Part shown: positions 20,001 to 34,000 of the stretch, piece after piece
Numbering within the stretch: the first letter of the stretch is position 1
Layout of the letters: each line of letters opens with the position of its first letter
NCBI GenBank assembly: GCA_034620365.1
Contig: JAQGEQ010000192.1
Span: forward strand, 1,235,001 to 1,299,000
DNA: 64,000 nt
Reading direction: 5' to 3'
Source of the DNA: Pegea sp. RAD2-039
Lineage: Eukaryota; Chordata; Thaliacea; Salpida; Salpidae
Notes under the pieces: model-generated
The model's database searches: none
What the model saw: the letters and a program-made list of their open reading frames with translations, nothing else
Told to the model about the DNA's origin: nothing
Position numbers and translations under genes: made by a program

Positions 20001-23000
20001 TGCTTTCATTAAGAAGATAAGACAAAGTAAAAACTCAAGTTAACTGTAATTATACTTTGTGTATGCTTAAATGTTATACTTAAACTTATATATGTTTACA
20101 AAACAAGTTTTAATCTTTCAAAATCATTACTTACTGGTGGACAATGAATTGATTTTCTGTGTAAAAAGATGCAATAAAAAGATAATTGTAATTATTGGTG
20201 CTGTATGGAGCAGAATCTTTGATTTTCTAACCGACTAAAAAGGAAATTGCTTTGTGGTATTTTAATGGTATGCTTCTAGAATTTCAACAATAATAGGTGC
20301 TATAAGAAAAAGCCTAGACAGCTATGGCTATATACAGAAATGGTCCCCTAAGTTTAATGCGAAAACAATGTAAGTATATAATATTAAAACATGTAAACTT
20401 TATCTTTTATTAAAATAAGGTTCAATGAAGTAACTAACATCTGAGTTCCTTTAAAAGATTGTAGCAGAAAACTAAAGTAAATAAATACTTTTATATTGAG
20501 CTAAGAGTTTAAAATAAACAGAAATTAATAATTATTTCTTAAATAAAGGAATTAAAGATGAACTTATTTAATTAATCAAATGTTGAACATCTAGAAAACT
20601 TGACATTTTCAAATCAAGGTAGCATAAAGTATCAAAACTTGCTGACATTTGTTTAATAAGAAACCAAATTTTCGACAAGTATTGATGAGGGTTATCAGCG
20701 ATACTCTAATCGAACGATGATTGTAAAATAATTTCAAAAGAGTGTATGAAAGAACATAACATATAAAAAAAACATATAAATAGCATGTAAAAGCAGTTTT
20801 TGAAATAGCTTAGAAATATTTTAATTTAAAATAAAAAAAGCTAGTAGTGGACAATCTTTGAAAAGGCTTTCTCTTTTGATAGCAAAAATTTACCCATATA
20901 AACATTAAATAGTTAGGTTATAGTACAAAACACAAGCAAGTAATGTGGTGACTTAGGCTGCTCGGTATTTGATTTGAACTGTTTAAAAAATGTCTATGAA
21001 GAACACATTTTTGAGATTTTCTTTAAATCAAGAGTTGTAAGAATGTTTATTTTTATGACAAACAATGATGAGTCATTTCAAACATTCAAAACCTAACAAG
21101 CTGTGAAAAATCAGAAACACTAGTCTTAGAGACAACAATCTTTGCTAGAAGTGATATAAAAGTTTTCACATTTTAAGTTTTAAAGGAACTAAACAAATAG
21201 ATTTAATTATACTCACTAAGGTGTCTTCTATTTATAATTGTTCATAGTTGAAATTTTTTATACTTTTACAAAAATGTTCAACCAGTGACTAGCCCTTTTT
21301 AAAGGTATCTTGTGTTTTATATTACCTTCACTAGAATTTTGATAACTGAAATACTTGCCAGCTTATAAGTATGTTTTACGTCGATTTTCAAAACTGATCA
21401 AGGACATGGTTTTTTCAAGTTTTGGATAAATACCGCAGCTATTTTTCTCAATAAATACAAGAATAGGAAATAAATTTTTAGTCCTTTGAATTATATCATG
21501 TATCAATATTTACTAACAGAAAAAAAGTCTAAAAAAAATGCCAGGCTAGTTTTCTTATCTTTTTTTTCTACAGTCCAATTACCTTTAAAAGCGTTTCAAA
21601 TTTCATTTTAATAATCAATTTTCAATCTTTTTCAAACATAAATCATTTAAGCATTATAACTTTCTACTTACTAAGCAAAATTAAAACAAAAACTTCAGAC
21701 GGTGAATATATACTGGAATGGTCTAGCTGGAGTGAGTGTACGTTGACTTGTGGTAGTGGAGAACAAACACGACGACGCATGCACAGTTGCTTGGGTGAAG
21801 AACAAGAAATTCAAACCTGTAATAATAAAACATGTCCGGTGTTCACGACTTGGTCATCATGGAGTGATTGTTCATCAACATGCTTTAGAGGTCTACAACA
21901 ATTACTCAAATTGTTTGTAACCACAAACACATTTGTTTATATAATCTTTTCTAAATATTTATAGTACAAACGTTTGGTTTAACTTAAACTTAGTTTATTT
22001 AATCTATTACAGGAGTGCGAAAAAGATCGAGATCTTGTCAATTTGGTGAAGAAAATGATCTTGGATGTATTGGTGTACTTACGGAGCTTCAGAATTGTCC
22101 TACCGATGACCAGATACCTACTTGGCTGTCCTGGACACCATGGTCGCCTTGCTCAGTAAGTTACATGATTTATTGGCCAACAAAAATTTAGATTCTTGAT
22201 AAAAAATACTTTTAAATTCTTAGAATATCTTAGTATATTTGCTTGTGAGTATTAAAATGCTTTACAAAAAAATAATATGAAAGAACTTCAGAGCAGAAAT
22301 TTGAAATATTTGTTGAGCTGATGTAACGAAAAACAAATATTTTTGATATAATATTGCAGCTTAAGCAAATAAATTTCAATTATATGTTTAGATAATTAGA
22401 AATTAATGCCTTGATTTTTAAGAAAGAATTGATTGTAGAATTTATTACTAATAGAAGCGAATGAACGTTGTAATATACAGCTTAGAATTTTACTATAATA
22501 AAAGTTTAGAAGAAGATTTTAATTAAAAAACCTTTTGGAATATTAGAAATAGTAGTTATTAACTGGATATTTAAAGATAGTATTTGTCCTACAAAGGAAC
22601 TCGTGTAAAATTCGTTTAAAACTGCTAATGCATTTAGCTAAAAAACTTTTGTGTTTTAAATTGTTTGATTTTAGGATATTAGTATTTTTGAAAATTGCTT
22701 GATTGTATATTTAAGAAAATAAGGTTTAAAAATCACATAAAATATACGTAGGCTTCTTGTGGTGGTGGTATGCGTTCAAGAACTAGAGACCATGCTTGTA
22801 TTGAAACAGCTACTCAAACGGAAACATGTAACCGTGACCCTGGTTCATACAATGATTGGAATGCCTGGTCGCAATGCACTAAGACATGTGGCGGCGGAAC
22901 TCAATATCGAGAAAGAAACCATTCTTGCACTTTAAACGTTGATGTAGAGACTAAAGCTTGTAATACCGACCCAGGAAAATATTTAGAATGGTCTGATTGG

Positions 23001-24826
23001 TCGGAATGCTCGAAAACATGCGGAAATGGTATTCGCCTTAGAGTAAGTATATTTTATTTGGTTTGTTATATACATATATTTTTTAGATATTCTGTAGAGG
23101 CATTGAAATGCTTTTCAGTAAATAATCTTTAAATACATTAGCTAAACTGTAGATTGATTATTTGAAACAAGTCAAGCTCTTAACCTCAAAGTAATTATCC
23201 CGGCTTCATATATTTAAAAAAGCTGTTTTACCATTTATAAGAATTTCATAAAACTATTTTTTGAAGAAAAACTTATATAATCTTTACAAATTGCTTGTTC
23301 TTAGTCTCGAGAACATTCTTGCTTGATCGCCGGAGAAGTTGAATCTGAAATCTGCATGAATCCTTCAGTCAACTACACAAATTGGTCAGAATGGTCTACT
23401 TGTTCTCAAACATGTAATGAAGGAACACAATCAAAGTCAAGAGTCGATCGCTGTTCAGATTTAACTGAAAGGAAAGAAAAAGTAAATAATTTCAATCAAT
23501 GAATTCACTCAATAGATTTCTTGCTTTTAGTCCTGTTTAGATGCAGTTTGCCCGTACTGGGCAAGCTGGACAGTGTGGTCCCCATGCTCAGTGACTTGCT
23601 TTGAGGGCATTAGTACCAGGTCGAAAATTTGCCAGGGTGGTTTGCCGGGAGATGGTGGCTGTTTGGGTGAAAACCAAGAAACTAAAAAATGCTCAGATAA
23701 CGGAGCCTACTCAGAATGGGAATACACAAGTCCTTGCTCGGTTGCTTGCGGTGGTGGAGTTAGATCAAGGTTGGTTGGAATGATTTCGCTTGTAAGTTGC
23801 AAGAATCATAAATATAATCATTTTGATGCAGGCGGCGTGAAAATACCTGCACTGGAGTAGAAACAGAGATTGTTTCGTGTAATGAAGACCCAGGCCGTTT
23901 TTCAGATTGGTCTGCGTGGTCAAACTGTAGCAGAATTTGTGGTGGAGGAGAACGGACCCGCAGTAGAATCCACTCTTGCACATTAGAAATTGAACAACAA
24001 ACAGAAATTTGTAATGAAGAAATAGGTAGATTTTCAGCAATTACATTTAAATTATTAAGCTCTTATATTACATTTAATAAATGAACTAATTTTATAAACT
24101 CATGTTTCGATGGTCATCCACTCAAATGCTTGGTGTTTAGGCTCCTTTAGTTTATGGTCAACGTGGACTGAATGTACAAGATCGTGTGCTGGAGGTAGTC
24201 AGCGTAGATCCAAAAGTCACTCTTGTACAGGAGAAACAGTAACTGAAGTACAGCTTTGTGGTGATATTTACTGTCCTATTTGGAATGGTTGGTCTGTTTG
24301 GGGACCATGTTCAGTTTCTTGTGGGACAGGAACCATGGTTAAGACCCAATTTTTCGTGTATTTGTATTAGTTAGTTTAATAAAATTTAGTAATTTTAACT
24401 CCGTTTAACAGGTGATGTTTTGATTAATTATTTCATTTTGAAAATGAATTTTTAGCTTCGTTCACGAAAATGTAGAGGTGGTCAACCAGGAGAAGGGTTC
24501 TGTGATCTATCAGAAGGAGGAAGCTCTGAAAGTCGTGAGTGTAATACACGTGAGTTATTTCTTTTATCAGCTATCAGAAGTTACTTCTTTGTTACATATA
24601 AAATTTCTATATTATTCAGACTGAAAATATTTTTTTTGATAAAAATCATTCAATTTCTAAAATTTCTGTAGATGATTGTTGTAAAGATCAATGGAGTGAA
24701 TGGAGTGAATGTTGTGAGCTAAATGGAACCCAAGTACAAATTAAAACACGTGAAAATCGATGTACTAACAAATGGGAAAGTAGCATAAGGGAATGTTCGT
24801 CTTTAAATGTAGTAAACAAATGGTGA
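14005..24826 (+). CDS. Secreted trefoil-like/thrombospondin type 1 repeat protein, 27 exons
   Basis: I assembled 27 exons with GT-AG boundaries that stay in frame from ATG 14005 to TGA 24824-24826, giving 1455 residues. It begins with a signal peptide (MLFSLKVLGVLFLINLTV), then a trefoil-like P module (C...R..C...C....CC, 14204-14310 into 14551), then about 29 consecutive thrombospondin type 1 repeats (15210-24822). Each repeat has the core WxxWxxCSxxCGxG..R.R...C. WxxW stretches are typical C-mannosylation sites, and many repeats keep the CSxTCGGG form suited to O-fucosylation. No transmembrane segment, EGF, metalloprotease or other domain was found after the repeats. Extracellular matrix, mucus or adhesion roles are possible by analogy, but no function can be read from the sequence. 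The last codon is a TGG directly followed by TGA, and GTGAGT overlaps this stop, so a further unseen 3' exon is possible. Two introns, at 19968-21698 and 22156-22751, are unusually long for the gene. Confidence 0.85.
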
Positions 24827-26934
24827 GTAAACTTGATTTTCATCACTACCAAGTGGATATAATTTGAAACTCAGGTTTATCTCATATTTAAAAAACTTAT
24901 ATCTGCAATAATTAGCACATAAACATCTTTTGTTTAATCATTGAATTATTTCAAAATGAATATTTTAAGCATATCTTAGTTAAAATATTTTCACATAACT
25001 TTATAGATTATTCAATAAATTACAATTAGAATAAAAAGCTTTAAGTAGTGTTACTCACGTTTATCAATACTTTAAAAACGTTTGTAAAATTTCAACTGTT
25101 GTTTTTTATGTAATACAAATTAACTTGTTCATAATATAAAACTTTCAATCTATTTTAAACTAAAAAAATTGTACTATAATTAAAAATTGTGATATTAACT
25201 TGTTCATTAGGTCGAAATTTTCAAGTATCAGATAGTCGCTTATAATAATTAACTTGCTTACGTTAAAGCAATTATTAGTTGCTTCTTGAAATTTATTTAT
25301 TTATTTATTAAATGCGAAGGAATTAACTTAAGCTGTTCCAGCAAATTAAGCAATTCTATTACTAAGAGATTAAAAATAAATTCTTCATATAAAACTAAAA
25401 TTTTAAACCATAAATACAGAAACTTTGAGTATTTCATAAAACTTTACTTTATTTTAGCTCTGATTATGTGGATATGATGAAGCTACCTTAATGACTTTTC
25501 AAAGCAGAGTTACAACATGCTATCATCAAAGATACTGATGGTTTCATCAAGAATATGCTAATATATCATCATACAAACAAAAAACGCTGTCTTATTTAAC
25601 AAGCTGCTTTTCTAACTGGCATTACTGCTTCAAAAAGTGTTTATTGAAAGTTTTTATCTCGAACACAACATATAATCTCAAAAATAATTGGTTTACTAAA
25701 AAGGTGTTTTTAGATTCTATCTGAGTTTCAAACTTGTTCATTTTTATTGGTAAAAATGGTTTAAATATTTTAGACTTTCAAATAGAACAACTGTACACAA
25801 GGTACACAACTGTTCATTTTAATAGAACTTTGTGAAAGTGTTATCATGAGCATATACAAAATAAAATAAAATGTATGATTAATTTTTAAGAATTTTCATT
25901 CATTGTTTTAGCAAGTATTTGCTAAATCTATTTCAAATCATTGAAATATTTAAAGGTAATCATAAATAGAAGTAAATAAAAGATTCTAAACTAAAAAAAA
26001 AAACAACCAAAAAGATAAAAAAGTTATTTTTTAAATTTAGCAACTTTCTGTGAAATATTTTTGGCCAATAACACCAAATATTCACCAGTAACACCAAACC
26101 AAAGGAAACTTGTTTTACAGACAAATATTGTGCTTAGAATGTCTAGTAGCTGCACACCTCAAAGAAACAACTTGGGTAATAACGAGTGTAAGTCCCCAAA
26201 AAACTAAAAAATGCAAAAAGAAGTGATAGTCTTATGGGCAAGTTTATATCAAAGCTTTAAGCTTGACAATACACAGAAAGTAATCAAAAGTATATTTGCA
26301 AATGTAGTTTATAGTTTCTAAAAAAGAGTAGTATTGATGCTTCTGGATATAAACACTTTAATAAGACAGATATAAAACGATTATATTGAAATACATCTTA
26401 AAGTTTGTAAAAAAAAGTTTTGACAAAATAAATTTTCAAAAACAAACTGAGTATATTTTTGCTCTATCTACGACAACAAACAAACTAATTAAAACTTGAA
26501 ATTTCCTGAGCAGTAGAAACTCTATATAAATTTATGAGTAAAGAAAACATTGCTCTGGATAATCAAGCTCTTCATATACATAAAATCGAATAACGCCAAA
26601 TTACCCACTGGCTTGTCAACTAAGATGTCAGCAACTGAAAGTAGAAAGCAAAAAATGCGAAGATAAAAGTAGAAGGTACGAGGTCGAAGCGGATGTATTT
26701 TTCAACCACTATGTATTACTTGCGTGGTAACATTTTTGCTCTTTCTTAAACAGTTTGTCTTACTGTAAGAAAGTCCTGTAACTGATCTTGGTAATTACTC
26801 CTTATACAGTTTTCTTTGATTGATTTATATTCGAAAAGAAGAGATTTGAATCATAAAAAGCTTTCATCTAAGAGAATTTCTTTACAACTTGCTTTTATTG
26901 TGAGTTTATTATTTCATTCTATCTATTTGGTGTA
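24827..26934. other. AT-rich intergenic DNA
   Basis: No coding exon or repeat family recognised after the stop of the thrombospondin-repeat gene. It would include that gene's 3' UTR, or a missed last exon. Confidence 0.4.
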
Positions 26935-27270
26935 GCCCACCAGGGGGAAGGTTCCAGGTACGAATTCAAGTGGGCACATATTTACGATATGAAAAGTCCA
27001 TGAGAACCCAGGTAGAAAGGGACCTTTAATTAATGACAACACCTTTAGGAGGTAAAAAACTCCGTTTATATCTAGAGTTTGAGCCTCGTAGGCAGTTTGT
27101 TACTTTAATCAGTATCGCCCTGGCAGCTCTTACGACGTCAGCCGGGCACAGCTACATCTGTTAGGCTCTATTACCTTGTTAGCGTGAAGAGTGGAATCCT
27201 GTTGCGGGGCAACAACTGGATCTCCGTAGTTTCTGCTCCGGCATACATACGTGGCCGAAGTAGGCCAAAA
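26935..27270. repeat. Higher-GC element of unknown class
   Basis: About 330 bases stand out from the surroundings by much higher GC content and by lacking the long A/T runs. No open frame with a recognisable product and no tRNA-like or 5S-like promoter boxes were found. Sharp composition edges suggest an inserted repeat, for instance the untranslated end of a retroelement or an unfamiliar SINE. No second copy was noticed in this window. Confidence 0.35.
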
Positions 27271-28310
27271 AATTTGTCCATTTTTATATTCGTCTCATTT
27301 TCTAATCACATAAACCTAAATAAATGTATTATTTGTGTCTCAACTACTTTCGATAACATAGAACATTTTTCTTCTTTTTTAGTTAGAATCTTAGCTGCTA
27401 TTTTTATATTTCTGATATAGCTAGACATTAATTCTCTTTTAAAAGATGTTCAAAACATTTTCATCAAAACTTCTGCAGCTATTTTAATAAGATAAAAATA
27501 TGTAAAATTATGTTTATAGCTAAATAATAGAGACTACTGGCAGTATGCTTTCGTATATTACCCACAAAACCTAATCCTCATATAACCTCAGTAATATAAT
27601 TTTTAGTGGGTGTTTGTCGGTTTAGAATAAGTTTTCAAAAGAATTCAAAGCTGTTCTGTTAATCTCTTATTAATTATTTTGGATGAATGTAACTGTATGA
27701 TATAACTTTTTTTTAAATAATCGAACATTTTTTACTTATAATGACAATATTTGGATTTTTTTCAGGATTCTTAGCAATAATTTTCGAAATATTTTTTTAA
27801 ACTTGTTACTGTCATTATTTGCTTTCTTTATTTATGGTATTTTGATAAATAAAATTAGCAGTTTTATATACCCTGCATTTTTTCAATGAAAAACATTTTT
27901 TATAAAAGAGTTCCAAATAGATTTATCAAAATTCTGTTTACACACTTTTACTCCACGCTAACTTGTACTTGGATAATTTTTTCTTTTTGAAAAAACTTAT
28001 ACTTTTATTTTATACGAATGTTTATAAATATTTCCATTGTTTAAATAGTCATTAGCATGGTTGTTCTCGGCCTGTTCCAAACAGCTCTTATCATATAATA
28101 TAGAAACCTACTATATAGTAATTCAATCATTACAGATATCTTTCTAAATCGTTTATTTAAAGCAAGACAATCTTAATTAATTTTTTTTAAGTTTGAAGAA
28201 ACAAGACTGTTTTTAATTTGTGGTGATTCATACAAGCAGTAAATTTAAAGGACTAAAGAAGTCAAATCAATTTTTCAAGTTTCTGCAGTCCCAAGTTTTA
28301 TTATAGTTCT
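27271..28310. other. AT-rich intergenic DNA
   Basis: T-rich on the plus strand. No gene or repeat recognised. Confidence 0.4.
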
Positions 28311-28476
28311 GTGACTACGCTTGAAACCAGAAAAAGTTTTATTGTAATAATTACAGCTTATCTTGCTTGACTCGGAAAGTTAAGCAACATTGCGAATGGT
28401 TTATTCAATAGGTGATTTGCTATTGTACGGGTGCCCGCTTGGTAATAGTGTATGTCATACCTACCTACCTACCTAC
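28311..28476 (+). mobile_element. 5S-rRNA-derived SINE-like element with tetranucleotide tail
   Basis: The stretch 28370-28445 resembles the internal half of metazoan 5S rRNA: a CTCGGAAAGTTAAGCAACAT block corresponding to box A, then a GGTT...AGGTGATTTGC block in the place of box C, and CGGGTGCC...CTT near the 3' end. Similarity is weaker upstream, but GTGACTACGC at 28311 fits the 5S start. It is followed at once by a CTAC tetranucleotide repeat (about 28457-28476). A diverged 5S body plus simple-repeat tail is the layout of 5S-derived SINEs (SINE3 type), so I prefer that over a functional 5S gene; a lone 5S pseudogene is the alternative. Confidence 0.55.
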
Positions 28477-30807
<2,331 letters not shown>

Positions 30808-31019
30808 ATGTTTCCAAACTTTTTTTTGCAATTTTGTGAACAGATATTGCTGAGCTCTTAATAGACTATTTATAAAATAAAACTTCTAATATACGAATGT
30901 TGATTATAAAATTACTTTTATAAATTTAATAAAAAAAAACATTTAAAAGTTGGAATTAGGTTTTTTTATTATAGTATTTCTAAATTTAGTTTTTTGTGTG
31001 TTTGTTTGTATTTCGTTTC

Positions 31020-31050
31020 AGAAATGAACTAACAAAAGACTAGGGTCATA
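31020..31050 (+). promoter_or_regulatory. 3' splice acceptor just before the GSAP start
   Basis: A T-rich tract ending in TTTCGTTTCAG puts an acceptor at 31020-31021, 29 bases before the GSAP ATG and about 214 bases after the FDX2 stop. The leader contains a three-codon upstream frame (ATG AAC TAA). A plausible site for trans-splicing or 5'UTR splicing; no transcript evidence is available here. Confidence 0.5.
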
Positions 31051-34000
31051 ATGTTTACTAAATCTTTTCTCTCTGTAGCTAGTGGAGAAGGAAAAGTCAT
31101 TAAGTGAGTCTGTTTCAATAGAACTAATTCTTGTCTTGCAATCATTTGATATATAGTTTCATTAAAGCTCCAATCATTTATCAGTTTTATTGGAAGCTAC
31201 TTTTTGAACAAATGTTCGTGTAAATTTGGAAATACAATTAGAGTTTATGTTGGAAAATTTTTCAACGAATTTTTTAGTATGAGTGATTTACTGAGTTTGG
31301 AATTGTAATTTTTTATCTGTTAAATTTAAATACGACTAAAAAGTTTTCACAAATCCACTCAAAGTTTTTATAATTCAACAAATTTTGCAACAAATCAGGT
31401 ACCTATCATGGCAAGATTGTTCAAATCTTTTGTATACTTGGAAACCTGATAACTTGTTGTCAGATTGTATCTTTATTCGCCAGTTTAATCTTACAACTAA
31501 TGAAGATAAAATTGTTCTAATATTGAACAGTTCAATTGATGTGATAAGCGCTTCCTTGTCACCAGATAATCTTGCTATTGGTAAGTTGTTTGTAGGGTTA
31601 AATCTGTTTTGATTTGCAGTGAAAATTGTAATTTAGAAGCTAATAAACTTTAAGGTTGTTGAGTTCCTAATTGATTAATATTCTTAGAAAGAAAAAGAAT
31701 TAATTGAGGCATCAATTAATTATAAATTTCAAAAACTTTATTTGCAATTCTTTTTAGAGCTTGTAAGCAACTGCAAAAATATATGCTTAGCTACTAGCAG
31801 TAACTGATCAGAAAAAAACAGTGTTCTGTCAAAACGTTTTTGACTGACCACGAGTATTGGTAGTGAACTAAGTTTTTAAGTGAAAGTGCGAAATTACCAA
31901 AATGTCTTCTACTAATTTTGGGTTAATTTAAAAACAATTTTTATGTGAATAATAAACTCAAGTAATTTGAAATTTTAAGAAAAAGTACATAATAAAAAAG
32001 TTGATGTCATTTAAAATAAGGAGCAAATATTACCAATATAACACTAAATGCGAAGTATCATCTTAACTAAAGTTACAGAAAAAGTAAGAATATAAAAGCA
32101 CTTCATATAAATGAAAGGTCACAAACAAATTTGCTGCAATATTTTAACATAAAAGTTAAAATAAAATTCATTTAGAAGAATTTTTCTGCAGTGATGACTT
32201 ACATTAACTTGATGCAAATTTATTTATTGTTTAAAGTTTTCACAATCAAGAGTTCATCAAATACCAAAAAGCAGAGTATATTTCCAAATTCAAGCAAACT
32301 TAAGGAAAATGAAATCAAAATTCTTTCAGGTGATTGACTGCTGGTTTTTAAGTAAAAAATTTAATAATCGTTTATAGAAATGCAACCTATCAGAATGGCT
32401 GACGTCAGTGAAGAGTCACATTCTTGCAGGTCTGTTTAGTAATTTGTCTTCTTTAAAATAAATCAAACTTTTAAACTAACGATAATAACTGTTATTTGTT
32501 TAAATTAATAATTTTGAAGTTTTATAATTTGTTATATTTTATTAACTACCATATGACTAGTTGACTATTCGTGTGTAAGCCACAATAATACAATAAGTTG
32601 AAATACTTTTTAGATTGCTTGAAACAACTAAGCCTCAAGAAAACAAGCAAAACAAATTCAACACATTTATTTCGAATGTTTTCCCGACCGGTGAGTTTAT
32701 CAACAATTTCCTTTTTGTTTTAAATTTCATATTTCTAGAATGGTCTATGAAGTTTGATGGTAGTCCACTTCGCCTACAAAGAGCAGTGTTTACAGATTTT
32801 ATAAAAATGAAATCAAATGAAGAAATATCAACTAAAAACTATCAAGTTTTATTCATCACTCATCAAAAGTCAATTGGTAAATAGTTTCAAACCTTACTTC
32901 GTTGTTACATTTAGTTCTTTATAGGCTTATACAACATAATATTATCGAATGATATCAAAGAAGACTCAAGTGTTTCCAATCAGAATTCGACGTTAAAAAG
33001 AGTTCCCAGCTATTCCAAATTTATAAAAAAAGCTTTCAGATGGAGATTGTATGGACCTTCTACATCAGAAGTAACTTCACTTACTGCCAAATAGTATTTT
33101 AATTCGAGTGCATTTATTAAAACGTAAATTAATGAATGAAAAGAGACCAACCACGTGACATAACTGCTTTATATGTATTCAAATGTAATGAAAAAATGTT
33201 ATTTGGTCGCAACAAATACACAAGCTGAGATTAAATAAAATTATTTAAACTATTAGAAACAGAAAGAATAAATATATGATGATAAATGATTTTAATTTGA
33301 TTTGTAATCAAACAGGTGATCTCACTAAATGCCTTCTGGAGTCAATGGGATTCATCTTGCCAGAGACTTTACTATGCACTTCCCATTCATAAATTTTCAG
33401 ACAGTTTAAGTAAAGTTAGTTATAATTCATATAACTGGAAGTAAACTGATTTAAAAGCTTTAAAGATTTCAAAAAACCAGCAACCAAACGAACAACCCTT
33501 CAAGTTTCATTTGATTTGTCTACAATTCTATAGAAATAGAACTTATGATAAAGTATTTGACATTCAGGTAACTGAATTCAACTTAAACGAATTATTTTTA
33601 AATTCTTATAATGTTCTAATTTTAGTTAAATGGTCTTTCTTCTTCCACTTTAACTTGCAAAGATGTTGAAACTCAGGAAATGAGTTCTACAATTTCAAGC
33701 TCAATGCTAGCAATGGAAGTTTTATTGTTTCCAAAATCAGGTTCGAAAGACTTAATATTATATTATTTTTAAATGATATTAATCTATTACCGTTTTTCTT
33801 AAAAATCACACTTCTTAAAATGTTTATTCTAAATAAAAACTTTTATAAATCCCTACAATACAATAACATAATTACGCAATTAAGTTTATCATTTTATTTC
33901 TTTCTGTTTAATTTAAAATCTCTTAAAATAAAGTTTAGAATATATATTTCTGTATTAGGCTAAGATGCTTTCAAAAACATAGAATTAAATGTTGATTAAT

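Noticed and set aside
28311..28445. Functional 5S rRNA gene
   Set aside because: The 5' third does not align with 5S rRNA, and the internal control region is diverged, so only a derived element or pseudogene is supportable.
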